This document shows, one piece after another, positions 1 through 11,096 of a stretch of DNA of 55,822 bases (its first letter is position 1; every line of letters starts with the position of its first letter). The translations under genes were made by a program, and so were the position numbers. A model generated the notes under the pieces. It saw only the letters and a list, made by a program, of their open reading frames with translations, had not been told where the DNA came from and did not search any database. Source of the DNA: HOT-345 sp963531535 (GTDB taxonomy: Bacteria > Patescibacteriota > Gracilibacteria > Absconditabacterales > Absconditicoccaceae); contig CAUSGX010000007.1 in the NCBI GenBank assembly GCA_963531535.1, positions 1 through 55,822 on the forward strand, written 5' to 3'.

Positions 1-2
1 GA

Positions 3-629
3 ATTAGTGAATTTTTTGGGGGAAATGATAAGATAATTTATCAATATTGTAATATCTATATGAAAAGCCTCGGAAGGGAATTATTAGAAAAAATAGAAGA
101 ACTCTGACTGACGCAGAAGGCTTTTTCAGCAAAAATAGGAAAAAAAAGTAGTGAAATCAATGAACTTATAAAGTGAAAGAGAAAAATAACTATTGCATGG
201 GATATCTTACTTTCAAAAGTATTAAACACTCCAGAAAAATATTGGATATATAGACAGATTGATCTTGATTATGAACAAATAAAACAAGCATGACAAGATG
301 AAAATAATAATGATAAAAAAAATTTCCCAGATGGGTCAAATTTCTCAAGATTAAGTGAAAATATTTCTCTACACTTAGATGATCAGAATACAACTAGAGA
401 AAAAACAACATTCGAAGTTGAATTGGATCAGATTCAAGATCAACAAAAAAAACAGAAAGCATCTAATATAAGAGAGGAAGATATTCCTGAAGAAAATAAA
501 TCAAGGATAGAAGATATGGAAATCCAAGATATGAAGCTTATAAATAGCTTAGATGAGCCAATAGGAGAGAATATGTCTGAAAAGCAAGAAAAAATACAGG
601 AGAAGATAATTGATTTTATTCAATTTTAA
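3..629 (+). CDS. HigA-like helix-turn-helix protein, 5' partial
   Basis: The frame is open from the first base of the window, so the true start may lie outside it; an internal ATG at 60 is a possible start. Just after that ATG comes an XRE/HigA-type helix-turn-helix: the order ELGLTQKAF, KSSEINELIKGKRKIT, then a segment ending in EKYWIYRQIDLDY matches the HigA antitoxin pattern (GLTQ helix, NG/KGKR turn, W-x-x-x-Q-x-x-DL end). The remaining C-terminal half is highly charged (E, K, Q, D) and probably disordered or coiled coil. Three TGA codons read as Gly, one inside the HTH. A HigB toxin could lie upstream, outside the window. DNA binding is likely; antitoxin function is inference. Confidence 0.7.
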
Positions 630-644
630 GTATTGTTTAAATGG

Positions 645-660
645 GGAGGTTATCCTCTTT
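645..660 (+). terminator. weak possible terminator hairpin
   Basis: A 4-bp GAGG/CCTC stem is followed by a T run shortly after the TAA of the HTH gene. It is short, so the call is tentative. Confidence 0.3.
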
Positions 661-709
661 TTATATTAAGTAAATGTCAAAGAAAAAATATAAAATCTAT
701 AAAAACATA

Positions 710-737
710 TTGACTTTACTGTATAAAAAAGTATAGT
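710..737 (+). promoter_or_regulatory. sigma-70-like promoter
   Basis: TTGACT (710-715) and TATAGT (732-737) are separated by 16 bp, about 90 bp upstream of the exported SLH-like protein gene. Confidence 0.55.
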
Positions 738-828
738 AGAGTTGATGTACAAAATATTCATAGCAAAAATAATGCAAAGATCTAGTAAATAGATTATTTT
801 TTTACTTTTCAGATTGAGAAACTTAAAA

Positions 829-2034
829 ATGATGAAAAAAAGCGTATTATGTGCTATGTTGACTATTGTACTAAGTATTGGTTCGGTTTTTGCTGAGGTA
901 CCTAGCTTTTCTTTGGAAGCGACAAACTTGCCACATACTTTTTCTGGACAAATGACACTAAATCTCCAAGCTATTTGACAAAATCTGCCACTTTCTGGTG
1001 TGATGACGAAGTTAGAATACAATTTAACATGAGAGAATAGACCTTCTGACTTTCAATTATTCTATCAAGGTCAAGAGAAGGAAAAACAGATTTCTCAAAA
1101 TCTTTTTCGTTCTAATGAAAAAGTGGATTTTCCGATTCAAGTAGTGTATTCAGGAGGAGAATCTTCCTTAATAAATTTCAGACTTAAAGATGAACAGGAT
1201 AAGGCTCTAACAGATACTACTGTGGCTTTATTACCTCTTAAATGCTGAACTCCTATTGATTTTGATGAGGAGAAAGTACTAAGTGAAATTACTCAAAATA
1301 TAGAAAGTGATAAACAGCTCTCTGAGCAAGCTCCAGCCAATGTTGAATCTCCAGTAGTATCTAAGAAGGTAAATAAGAGAAGCTTTTACAAGCTACTCTT
1401 GCCAATATATGCAAATTGGCAATGGACACCAGAATTTACTCAATCTTATAAATGGACTTTACAAAAAGGATTTTTTGAGGATAATGTAGCTAATCATGAG
1501 GATTTTTTAAAACCAATGACGAGAATAGAACTCGCTCAAATGATTGTTTCTTTGGCAGAAATTATTTGACAGGAACCGAATATTGAGAAAAAATGTGAAT
1601 TTACTGATTTAAAGTGAACTCCAGAGGCTACAAAAGCTGCGGCAGAACTTGTATGTCAATTTGATGTTATGGGAATTAACCAAGATCTGACTCCACTAAA
1701 AAATTTCAATCCTGATGAGATCGTTACTAGAGATCAATTAACTACAGTGATTTCAAGGATTATCCGAAGAGAAAAATACAATCAAGGAGGAAAGACTTTT
1801 TATGAAAGACATATTGAAAAGTTAGTAGAAGAAGGACTACTGGCAGGTACAGCGCCAAATGATAAAAAAATTACAGATACAACACCTAATCTTGTAGAAG
1901 CGAAAGGGATTTTCTATCTCCTTCTTCAGAGGGCAGAAAAAAAGAATTTGATAGCTATACCAAATCCTGTAGTAGAAGAGACAACTGTTGCACCAAGTCA
2001 AACTGAAGAAAAAAGCTGGCGAAAACTTTGGTAA
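829..2034 (+). CDS. exported protein with C-terminal SLH-like domain
   Basis: About 401 residues if TGA is Gly; under the standard code it is cut into pieces. It starts ATG ATG AAA AAA, followed by a clear signal peptide (hydrophobic core LCAMLTIVLSIG, then SVFA). The middle is a beta-rich extracellular stretch. Residues from about 220 to the end form an SLH-like domain: MTRIELAQMI, then a FTDL segment, then VMGI, then IVTRDQLTTVISRII and an HIEKLVEEGL segment. The same arrangement is in the proteins at 34081 and 51619. It probably sits on the cell surface. A TTGACT/TATAGT promoter lies upstream. No Shine-Dalgarno sequence precedes the start. Confidence 0.85.
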
Positions 2035-2036
2035 AG

Positions 2037-3020
2037 TTAATCTAAGTTATACTTTAGTTTATTACTTGAGCTGAGTGGGATAAATTTTATTCAAAATATC
2101 TTGTAGCAGTACAGAAAGTGCAGTCTTGATCAGATTCAAAGAGAGCTCTGTCTGATGAAGTCTAAACTTTCTTCTAAGCTATGTTCAGACCAATCGTACA
2201 TCCCAATACTATCCTTAAAAGCGAATTTTTCTAACAGCCTGAGATCAAAATTGAGATCACAAGGGAAGAAAACTCGCTTTTTTGTTTTATCAATGATTCT
2301 TAAAAAATCTTGTTTATTAAGGTTAACTGTTGGACTAAGGTTTAAAATATAGTATTCATCTTCTTTTTTCTTATTATCATCAAAAGATTTAAAAAATTCC
2401 AGTAATCAAGTACTAAAATCCTGGATTAATTCAGGTTTCTCTTTGATTTCTCAGTCGTTAAAAAATTCTTCAGCTACACTATAGGAAAAGATATCTCTAA
2501 GTAAGAGATTTTTTGCATTTTTAAGTAAAATACGGCTCAGAAAATGGGTTCCTTTCATTATTTGACTTCAAATACCTCACCAAATCGCAAAATTCTTCTT
2601 AAGAATTGTTTTTGCATACAGCAGTGGAATATTCCATCAATTATGTGGAAAAGATCTTGTTTCATCTATAACCTCACCTCCACCAAAAATCTTAAAATAC
2701 TTGCTATAAGGATGAAATCAGAGGCTAATCGCTATATGAGAAAAAAATCTTCTAAATTTTTGCGGTGACCAAGGAAATCGATCATCAAGAGAAAAAAAAC
2801 TGATTTTCTCCCAGTCTACAACTACTCATTCTTTCCTATATCGAGTAGTAATGAATTTTTTATTTCTTTCTATCCATTTTTTTATTCGAAGATGATTTCC
2901 TACTTCAATAACAAGGTGTTCAACAGCATAGCGAGAAAAAATCTCGTTGATTACACCAAAAAGAAGGAGTTCATCGCCAAAATTTTTATATCCGTAATAA
3001 CCTTTTAAATAAATTTTCAT
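2037..3020 (-). CDS. polysaccharide pyruvyl transferase family protein (CsaB-like)
   Basis: 327 residues. The N-terminus MKIYLKGYYGYKNFGDELLL has the family's GY.G..N.GDE signature, followed by an IFGGGEVID segment (glycine-rich G-G-G), FAIWGGIG and, near the C-terminus, a GSRLHFL segment typical of the family's G-x-R-x-H motif. CsaB-type enzymes add ketal pyruvate to cell-wall polysaccharide, which anchors SLH-domain S-layer proteins. That fits a genome window with several SLH-like proteins, but this role is inference. It is the last gene of a (-) operon after ctpA and folD, 13 bp from folD. Several glycines are TGA. Confidence 0.85.
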
Positions 3021-3033
3021 CGCAAGCAGTTGT

Positions 3034-3948
3034 CTAAATCTTTCAATAATTTTTTCGCAAACTAATTACATTTTCAAAGAGAGAAACAATTGTTAATGGT
3101 CAAACTCATCATGGGACTGGAGTTATATATTTGACTTTCTCTTCTACAGATTCAAAATCGATATCTCCTGCAGCTTTACCGTTCAAATGCCCATATCAAA
3201 TATCAACCAAAATCTGATTTTTTTCTTTATTAACATAGTTCTCATTTACAAGATGAATAACTCCAGTTCCTGAAAAAATATATTCAGCTTGCTGGCATCA
3301 TTCTTGAATTTCTTGCTCAGTATTTGATATGTCGAAGCATTGTACAATTGCTCATCTTTTGAGACATTCTAGAGCAAGTGGTTTTCAAACAACAATACTT
3401 TGTCCAATAATGGCAACTCTTCTACCCTTAAGATTTCAGAGCTCATAATAGTCAAGTAAGCTCATAACTGCTTTCGGAGTTGCAGGAGTAAATGAGATAA
3501 AATCAGCGAAACTCTTCCCAACAAGTCCTCATCAGAGCCCATCAATATCTTTTTTCTCATTGACTGCAGATACTAGTCTATCTCTCTCATCTTTCAAAAA
3601 ATCCGGTAATGGCATCTGAATCATAATTCCAACACACCTTTCATCAAGGTTAAGTTTATCAATAAGATTAAAAACCTGATCGGTGTTTTCGTATTTTCTT
3701 ACGATATCTTCAGATAAATCCTCAAATATTCAAAGATTCTGATCTCTATATTCTTGTCAAAAAATGAAGGCTGGTAGTCAGATTTTTTGAGAAAAAGCTT
3801 GTTTATTTCTCACATACACAGCTGATGAACTATTTTTCCCAAAAAAGAGAATTGCAACATAATGTTTTCAATCAGAAAAATATGTTCAAATATCAGATTT
3901 TAGTTTTTGGGTATGGAGTTCAGCTACTGGTTTTCAATAAAGCAACAT
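3034..3948 (-). CDS. folD: methylenetetrahydrofolate dehydrogenase/cyclohydrolase FolD
   Basis: 304 residues, normal length for FolD. It has the catalytic YVRNK segment (Tyr...Lys), KDIDGLGG, TPATPKAV, the cofactor segment IGQSIVVGKPLA and the C-terminal TPVPGGVGPLT signature at about residues 276-286. Three glycines of these signatures, including those of PGGVGP, are TGA codons, which is strong evidence for the Gly recoding. The enzyme makes 10-formyl-THF from 5,10-methylene-THF in one-carbon metabolism. Start chosen: ATG followed by LLYGKPVAE, the usual FolD N-terminus. It lies between ctpA and the pyruvyltransferase gene on the same strand. Confidence 0.95.
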
Positions 3949-3972
3949 TGCCTACAGTGAGAAAATAAAACG

Positions 3973-5199
3973 CTATTTTTTAGTTAAGACCTCTAGTGCT
4001 TTTTCAAGTTGATTATCAATTTTCTTTTCAATATACCCCGTCATGTCAAATGCTACTTCAATATCAGGAGTGATACCTATTTTATCAATGCTTGTTCACT
4101 GAGGTCAAAATCGTTTTCCGACAGTATATTTGAGTGAGGTCTGATCATCAAAATCTTTTAAAGTCTGAATAGTCCCTTTTCAAAAAGAAGAAGTCCCTAG
4201 AATCTTAACATTTGATCCCTGTTCTCTGAGAGCTAATGCTAATATTTCACTAGCACTAGCACTCATTTTATCTATCAAAACTACAATTGGGAACTCTTTT
4301 AGCTCGCCAAAACCCTTAGTATGATAATCCGTCTTTTGATAGGTATAAAAATCTGTTTTTACTACCAGAGTTCAAGGTTCTAAAAAATGTCCAGCTAAAT
4401 CAACAGCAACTGGTAAAAGTCCTCCACCATTTCCTCTCAGATCAAGGACGATTCCAGAGACATTTTCATTGATAGAATCTGATATCGCTCTTGTTAGAAG
4501 TTTATTTGTCTGTTCTCAAAAGATAGATATTTCGATATATCAGATTTTTTGATTATTGTGAGTTAGAATTTTCGATCTAACAGAGGGTACATCAATAGTA
4601 TCTCTTTCTACTTCAATCACTAAATATTGATTTTCTCAGCTATTTTGAGGTCTTTCAATTCCAAATTTAACCTTTGTTCATTTTTTCCCTCTAATGAGAC
4701 TTACCGCTTCATAAGTGGTTAAATTTTTTGTTTCGCCAGTTCCTATTGTTATAATTCTATCTAGAGGGAGGAGACCTGCTTTAAAGGCCGGAGATCCTTT
4801 TATAACCTCTTCAATTTGGATATAATATTCTTTTTTCCCAACGACTGCTCAAATACCCTCTATTTGTCCTTCTCATTCAAGTTCATGCTGAAGCCCTGAA
4901 AATTCTACAGCATCTAAGTAGGTGGTATAGGGATCTCCAAGTCCGTCAACATATGCTTTAACAGCAGAGTCTAGCATTGATTTTTCTCCACTTAAAAGGA
5001 GTTTTTGATCAACATATTCCTGGTTTAATACTTGTTGGATTTCCTCAAAACGCTCATATTTTTTGATAAAATGTTCAATTTGATCATAAATCGCCTTATT
5101 TTGCGAAGAAATCCAAATAAGCATAATTCCACTTCCTAAAAATATTCCACCAATTGCAGCCAAAAGACAAGAAATCAGATTTTTTTTCTTTATTTGCAT
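3973..5199 (-). CDS. S41 family C-terminal processing peptidase with PDZ domain
   Basis: 408 residues. An N-terminal membrane anchor (SCLLAAIGGIFLGSGIMLIWI) is followed by the S41 N-terminal segment (LGDPYTTYLD), a PDZ domain, and the protease core. The core shows KMSASASEI, which carries the nucleophilic Ser, and SSFGKGTIQT, which carries the general-base Lys. The Gly before that Lys is TGA. CtpA-type proteases trim or degrade envelope proteins outside the membrane. First gene of the (-) operon ctpA-folD-pyruvyltransferase, divergent from the TraX-like gene 63 bp away. Confidence 0.93.
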
Positions 5200-5262
5200 T
5201 AAAATCTTGTATCCAGATTAAAAAACAATAGACTAAGTGTAGCTATTTACTCCTCTTTTGCA

Positions 5263-6051
5263 ATGAAGAAATTAGAAAAAAAAACAAGTGAAAATATCAG
5301 ACCAAATCTCTATGATTATCTCAAAGTTTTTGCAATTATAGCGATGATCATTGATCATATAGGATATTACCTTTATCCAGAACTTGAAGTCTTGAGACAG
5401 ATAGGAAGATTTGCTTTCCCAATTTTCCTATTCCTTGTTGGATTTAACGGAAAATATACTTGGAGTCGAAAAGTTTTTTATTCTGCATTGATCGTCCAAT
5501 GTGTTATGCGGGCAATGCTGTTTTATACAGGACCTAGAAGTTTTACATTCAATATCCTTTTCTCAATTCTCTTGGCAAGGGGAATATTAGCTCATCTTGT
5601 TTCAAAGCTTCAGAAGAAAGATAGGGTGTTTCTTATCTTTTGTGTCTTATTTTTCGCTTGTGCTCATCCTTATTTGAGTCAAATATTAGATTATTGAAGT
5701 CTTGGTTTTTTCTTTGCTCTTGCGTGAATGATTGCAAGATATTATTCATGATACTTTCGAGTCATTTGCGTTGTGTTCATCTGACTGCTGGTAAATACTC
5801 AAGTAGTCTTTCGCTTCTGAGATGGAAGTTTTCTGAATCCTCAAGTGATAGGACTTGGATTAGGATTTTGTGTTCTGATTTTACTTTTTTATCTCCTTTA
5901 CAAGGATAATATTACACTAAAAACCTGAAGCTTTCTTGATAAAATTATCCTTTGGATTTCTCGCTATGTACTCTGGATTTATGTGGGGCATATTTTGATC
6001 CTTTTAATGTGAAGAATACTTTGAGAAATTTGATACCTATTGTTTATTTAA
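5263..6051 (+). CDS. TraX-like multi-spanning membrane protein
   Basis: 262 residues with about eight hydrophobic segments. The N-terminal pattern YDYLKVFAIIAMIIDHIGYY, then RQIGRFAFPIFLFLVGF, matches the TraX family (D-x-LK..A...M.iDHig and GR.AFPif). TraX was described as an F-pilin acetylase and is related to membrane acyltransferases; chromosomal homologues are common and of unknown substrate. Eight TGA codons read as Gly, all in the C-terminal half, so the standard code shows only the N-terminal half. It sits between ctpA (divergent) and the peroxiredoxin gene. Confidence 0.8.
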
Positions 6052-6133
6052 GAAGTTCTTAACTCTAACTTCTCTAGATTGGCTAATAAAATCTTATTAT
6101 AAAAATCGAAAAAAGAAATCTGGATTATTTACC

Positions 6134-6161
6134 TTGTATTTATTCAGATTTTTTCTATACT
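6134..6161 (+). promoter_or_regulatory. sigma-70-like promoter of the peroxiredoxin gene
   Basis: TTGTAT (6134-6139) and TATACT (6156-6161) with a 16-bp spacer, giving a leader of about 30 nt to the ATG at 6197. Confidence 0.55.
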
Positions 6162-6196
6162 AAGATTCCATTTTAATCACTAAAAAATATTAAAAC

Positions 6197-6817
6197 ATGC
6201 AAGAAACTGTATGTACAAGTGTTAACTGATGTGCAAGAATTGAAGATACATTGCCAAATTTTGACCTTACACTTTATAATCCTCTTACAGATGATGTAGA
6301 GAAAAAGACAATCAATGACTTTAGAGGGAAATGGCTTGTGCTCTGCTTTTATCCAGCAGATTTTACCTTTGTTTGCCCAACAGAACTTAAAGATCTTAAT
6401 CAGAAATTTGAAGAAATCCAGCAGATGGGAAATGTTGAAGCAATGGTAGTAAGTGTTGATTCAGTATTTTCACACAAATCACGAATTAACTCTGAAGAGC
6501 TCCTCAAAGGGTTCAAATTCCCAATGGTAAGCGATAGAACAACAACTTTATCAAGATATTTTGGAATTCTCAATCATGATTCAGGAAATTCAGAAAGAGG
6601 AACTTTCATTATTTCTCCAGATGGAGTCTTGAAGACTATTGAAATTCATACTGATGCAGTAGGAAGAAGTGCAAAGGAACTTGTTAGAAAGCTTTATGCA
6701 CTTAAATTTGTGAGTGAAAATAAAGGACATGCATGTCCAGCAAGTTGGGAACATGATATGAAGACAATGCAACCAACTATCAAAAAGGCTGGGAATGCTG
6801 GAGAGACACTCTCTTAA
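6197..6817 (+). CDS. 2-Cys peroxiredoxin (AhpC/Prx family)
   Basis: 206 residues. The peroxidatic Cys is C60 in DFTFVCPTEL and the resolving Cys is C180 in GHACPASW, so it is a typical 2-Cys AhpC-type peroxiredoxin that reduces hydrogen and organic peroxides. The start is ATG 6197; a later start would lose the first 18 residues, which include a TGA (Gly11) next to Cys12. The extra N-terminal cysteines C6 and C12 are not part of the usual mechanism. It is followed 34 bp later by the cupin gene; both end at the terminator at 7287. Confidence 0.95.
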
Positions 6818-6851
6818 TTCAGACTTTTAGTTATTTACCACATAGAAGAAA

Positions 6852-7265
6852 ATGAAAAAAGGTTTTTACACAAATATTGAGCAAGAAACGCTCGAAAATC
6901 AGAATTTTAGAAAGGTTCTTTATACCGCAAAGGGATTACAGCTTGTGCTTATGGCGTTACAACCGAATGAAGATATCTGAGCTGAAATTCATCATGAGAA
7001 TGACCAATTCTTCAGATTCGAATCTGGAACTGGAGAGGTGCAAGTTAATGATACTGTTTATGAGGTTGAAGATGGAGATGTTATCATTGTTCCAGCTGGG
7101 GCAAAGCATAATGTGACTAATACCTCAGACAGCGAACTCTTGCAATTCTATACTATCTATTCTCCTGCTCATCACAAAGACGGAGTGATTCATGAGACTA
7201 AGGCTATTGCAGAAGAGGCAGAAGAAGATTGAACAGATGAATTTGAAGGAGAAACAACTGAATAA
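6852..7265 (+). CDS. small single-domain cupin protein
   Basis: 137 residues. A cupin barrel with motif 1 GAEIHHENDQFFRFESGTG (H47, H48, E49 region) and motif 2 VPAGAKHNV (H86) carries the usual metal ligands. Such small cupins resemble the C-terminal half of mannose-6-phosphate isomerase but their substrates vary; I do not assign one. The acidic tail after residue 122 (EEAEED...) is unusual. Two TGA codons (Gly43 in motif 1 and one in the tail). It probably shares a transcript with the peroxiredoxin. Confidence 0.88.
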
Positions 7266-7286
7266 TTCTTTTAAAAGATAAAAAAG

Positions 7287-7316
7287 AAACCTGAATCTGA
7301 TTTCAGGTTTTTTATT
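7287..7316 (+). terminator. rho-independent terminator
   Basis: A 9-bp stem AAACCTGAA/TTCAGGTTT with a 6-nt loop and a following T run closes the peroxiredoxin-cupin unit. Confidence 0.85.
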
Positions 7317-7412
7317 TTTGTGAGGCTTGCTCTGTGGATTGTAGCACTATTTATTAGTATTTGGGCTTTATTTCAGTATAGATTATTTTACATTATTTAC
7401 ACCAATCTAGCC

Positions 7413-7964
7413 CTAATTTTCTTTAATATATTTGCTAAACTCGGTTAGAATCTTCCCTACAATCTCTTCAGGGGTAAGTTCAGAGGTGTCAATTGTTAGA
7501 TTATACTGAGTAGAATCCCGAAGATCAATATTATAGAGTGAGAGATATCTATTTTGATCATCTTGATTTCTCTTTCTTGTTACTTGAAGGGCCTCCTCAG
7601 GACTGAAAAATTGGTCGGTTGTCCTTTTATCATTGAGGATTCTTTGACTTGCAACTTCATCACTCACATTGAGAAAGACCTTGAAGGCATTTGGCTGACA
7701 CAGGAATCAAAGTCTACTTTCTAAGATAACTTGAGAATTGAGATCAAGATTTTTTTGATATTCTTCGTATTTTAGATCAAACTCATGCTGATTTTCAGGT
7801 TTCTCACCTAGAAGATTGAATTCCGAGATACTGAGTCCCATTTCTTCTGCTAGTTTTCTTTTTAGATTTCAGATGGAGATAATTCCGTATCCAAGTTTCT
7901 CAGACAATAATTTTGCGACAGTTCATTTTCAGCTTCCAGCTTTCCCACCAAGTGTGATAATCAT
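7413..7964 (-). CDS. cytidylate kinase-like (d)CMP kinase, archaeal type
   Basis: 183 residues. The P-loop GGKAGSGKGT occupies residues 6-15, and two of its glycines are TGA codons. The short length and the ISIGNLKRKLAEEMG segment resemble the Cytidylate_kin2/archaeal-type CMP kinases rather than the 220-residue bacterial Cmk. It would phosphorylate CMP/dCMP to the diphosphates. A C-terminal helix-rich lid region (RKRNQDDQNRYLSLYNID) with paired Arg residues is typical. Adenylate-kinase-like alternatives are possible. It is divergent from the MacAB-like operon. Confidence 0.82.
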
Positions 7965-7988
7965 AAAACTTTCCAAAAACAACTAAAA

Positions 7989-8016
7989 TTTAAGGTTAAT
8001 TTAAGGTTACTATAAT
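7989..8016 (+). promoter_or_regulatory. direct-repeat operator overlapping promoter
   Basis: Two TTTAAG repeats (7989-7994 and 8000-8005) are separated by exactly 5 bp, and TATAAT follows at 8011-8016. The repeat sits where the -35 box should be. An 11-bp repeat period is typical of OmpR/PhoB-family response regulators; TTTAAG-N5-TTTAAG is the geometry known for CiaR. The leader to the adaptor ATG is about 145 nt. Confidence 0.55.
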
Positions 8017-8166
8017 AAAAAGTCTTGAGTTTTCAAGAGGATTTTCTTGATTCTGGTCTGTCTTTGGCTCAATTTTACCGATTTCTTCTTGCTTTACGAT
8101 ATATATTTAGATATACTGAGAGCCAGAGTTTTATTTCTGGATTTTATTTATTTTTTTACAGAAAAG

Positions 8167-10320
8167 ATGCAGTTAATAAAAAGGTTCTTTTGATGGATCT
8201 GGGCAAAAAAATGGCGAGTTTTAACTATTTTAGTTGTCTGAGGAGCAGGAGGATACCGAGCTATCAAGAAATTCTTCCCAGAGAAGCCAGTAATTTCTTA
8301 TACAAGTAGTGATCATATCGTTGGAACAGGAGATGTAGAGAAAACTCTGAATCTTGCTGGTACTACCCAATTTGCACATGCTCAAAAATTAACCTTCGCT
8401 GCACAAAAATGAAGAGTTACCTCAGTTAAGGTAAAAATTTGAGAACAGGTGAAAAAAGGTCAGACATTGGCCACAATTACCACTGATGAAATCGATAAAC
8501 AGATTGAGAATTACAGAAGAGATCTTAAAAATGCACAACAGGATCTTAAGAAGGCTGTAGAGAAGTCAAATAAAGATTTGGATATCCTAAAGGCTCAGGC
8601 TGATTATGATGCTCTTTTGGCCCAGAAACAAATTTTGCCTTCAACACTACAGTTAGATACTAAAACAAAGGCTTCAGCTGTCTCAGAAGCTGAATCTTCC
8701 GTTAAGGTGGCAGAGGCAAATATTAAAACCAAGGAAAGAGAGCTTAAAGATAAACAGAAGGAACTAGATGATATACAATCAGATTATCAAAAGCTCTTGT
8801 CTGGAGATAAGGCCGCTTTACTTACAACACCAGAGACAACTAGAAATTGGAATAGCAAAATGCTTGAATACATTAGAGAATTCCGTAATCAATCAAATGA
8901 ACTCCAGAAAACGTTGGATGCTTATGATGCAGTCGTTAAACTAAGCAATAATTACACTCCAGATGATAAGAATATTTATCTAGGAGCGAAAAATGTTTCG
9001 GCGATGAATCTTTCTAAAAATAAGTATTGGGAGGTAAGTGCTTATGTAAAAAAACTTCAGGATTTATATGAAGAGTTTTCTAAAATACCACTTGAAAAAA
9101 TAACGAAAAATCAGATTTTGTCTGCATATTCCATCTTTTCTGATCTTTGAAATCAATTTAAAGAGCGGTGAAAGATTAATGTCGATGCATTTTGAGATTC
9201 TATAGAAACGGCAGATGTGCCTAAAAAGACAATTTTATGATATGTTGAGACTTTCGGTAGAAACTATGAAACGCATGGAGAGAGTCTAATAGACAAGAAT
9301 GTGAATATTGTAGATACACTAGCAAAATTAAAAATAGCAGAAACTCCATTAGAAGAAATTAAAGAAAAGTTGGATAAATCCAAGGTTGAGTTAGATCAGG
9401 CGCAGGTAGCTCTTTTAAAAGCGAGAAATGACGCAGAAAAGGCTAAAAATACATTACAAGATGCTCTGCTAAAAAATCAGCTTACAAACCAGGACAACGC
9501 TTTGAAGTCAGCAGAACTTGAGCAAAAAATTAAAGAAGCAAAGGAAAAACTTGAGGATGCGAAGAGCTGAGAGACTCAGAGAGATGCTCTTCAAAAAGCT
9601 AGGGATGCTGTAGATAAAGCACAGCTCGATCTGACTACCAAGATGAAGGAATATGATGACTACAAGATTATAGCAAATTTTGATGGTGTAGTTACGAAGA
9701 TCAATATGCAGATCTGAGATTCTATCAGTAGTTCAAGAAGTAATTCAGATACTGATACTAAGTACATTTATGTTGAAACTCCGGATTTGCTTGAGGTAAA
9801 ACTTGAAGTAGATCAGATTGATATTGTGAAGATTGGTATTGGAATGAATGTTGAAGTGTATATCGATGCATTCCAGGGATCAGTCTATACAGGTGTCTTT
9901 TCTGAGATAGATACTATGCCAGAAGGAAATTCTTATAAAGCAAAAGTTGTCTTTAAAAAGGCTAATGCTGAGGATAAGATTTTTGGAGGTATGAGCGCAA
10001 ACGTAAAGGTGATTCTTGAATCTGAAAAAGGAAAGGTAGTAGTTCCAAACCCAGCTATTGCAGATAATGAACAAGGAGAGAAGATTGTGAGCCTTAAAAA
10101 AGGGAACAAGTGGATTGACCAGGTTGTAGAGACTGGAATCTCAGATGATATGAATACTGTGATCCTCTCTGGGGTTAAAGCTTGAGATACAATCAAGGGA
10201 TTTTATATGAATGAAACCTCAGCATGAAACCTCTGACTTAATCAAAAGTGAGGACCATCAGGAGAACATGATGTGATGACTGCAGCCGATGGAAGTATGA
10301 GTTATCAGTATGACGGATAG
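8167..10320 (+). CDS. membrane fusion (adaptor) protein, HlyD/MacA-like, with long coiled coil
   Basis: 717 residues, about twice the length of a normal MacA. A membrane anchor near the start (RVLTILVVGGAGGYRA) is followed by a biotinyl-lipoyl half (GRVTSVKVKIGEQVKKGQTLATI), a very long coiled coil of K/E/Q/A-rich heptads (about residues 95-500), the second lipoyl half (DDYKIIANFDGVVTKINMQIGDSI) and a beta-barrel region (LEVKLEVDQIDIVKIGIGMNVEV). It should connect the ABC transporter encoded just downstream to the outside. The start ATG 8167 was chosen because the frame includes the anchor; many internal glycines are TGA. Confidence 0.88.
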
Positions 10321-10366
10321 TTTTGAAATATAATTATGGATATTTTATTACCATGAAATAATAAGA

Positions 10367-11053
10367 ATGGTGGAAGCAACTTCAGATTTTATCTCACTTA
10401 AGGGAATTACAAAAACTTATGGTGAGAAATTAGCAGAGCCAGTATATGCTTTGAGAGGTATTGATCTAGATATTAATGATGGAGATTTTATCTCTATTAT
10501 GGGACCATCTGGATGTGGTAAATCTACACTGATGAATATTGTAGGACTTCTTGATGTTCAGTCTTCTGGCTCTTATTTCCTCCGTAGAAAGGAGGTAAAA
10601 AATCTGACTCCAGATCAACAATCTATGATCCGTAGAACTACGATCTGATTTATCTTTCAGTGATATAATCTCCTCAAAAGAATGGCGGCTCGAGAGCAAG
10701 TTGTATTGCCACTTTCTTATATGTGAATCTCTTCTGGTGAGGCTAGAGAAAGAGCCTATGAAGCTCTTAAACTTGTTGGATTAGAGGGAAGAGAAAAAGC
10801 ACTTCCAAATCAACTCTCTGGAGGACAACAACAAAGGGTTTGTATTGCTAGAGCATTAGTGACAGACTCCGCTCTTTTATTGGCTGATGAGCCAACAGGA
10901 GCTCTAGATTCTAAAACTGGAATTGAGATTATGCAGCTTTTAAAAAACCTTAATACTGAAAAGGGAAAAACGATTCTCCTTATTACTCATGATGCGAATG
11001 TCTCAAGCTATGCGAATAAAACAATTCGTATCAAGGATGGAGTTTTCATTTAG
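10367..11053 (+). CDS. ABC transporter ATP-binding protein, MacB/LolD type
   Basis: 228 residues. Walker A GPSGCGKST (46-54), Q-loop IFQGYNLL, signature LSGGQQQRV, Walker B ALLLADEPT and H-loop THDA are all present, so the ATPase looks active. MacB/LolD-type subunits energise extracytoplasmic transport or mechanotransmission rather than carrying the substrate across the membrane. It lies between its adaptor gene (46 bp upstream) and its permease gene (43 bp downstream). TGA replaces Gly in the Q-loop and in MGISSG. Confidence 0.95.
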
Positions 11054-11096
11054 GATCAGATTTTTTCTTACTTTTATTTAGGTGTTGACAAAAAAT

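Noticed and set aside
2155..2768. Two plus-strand ORFs opposite the pyruvyltransferase gene
   Set aside because: The minus frame shows the family signature across the whole stretch; these are shadows.
5695..6051. Selenocysteine insertion as explanation for in-frame TGA
   Set aside because: TGA is too frequent (up to 16 in one gene), sits at conserved Gly positions and no SECIS-like pattern is needed.
6590..6772. Minus-strand ORFs within peroxiredoxin, S-layer, adaptor and bL9 genes
   Set aside because: They are antisense shadows of genes with clear family motifs and biased codon use.
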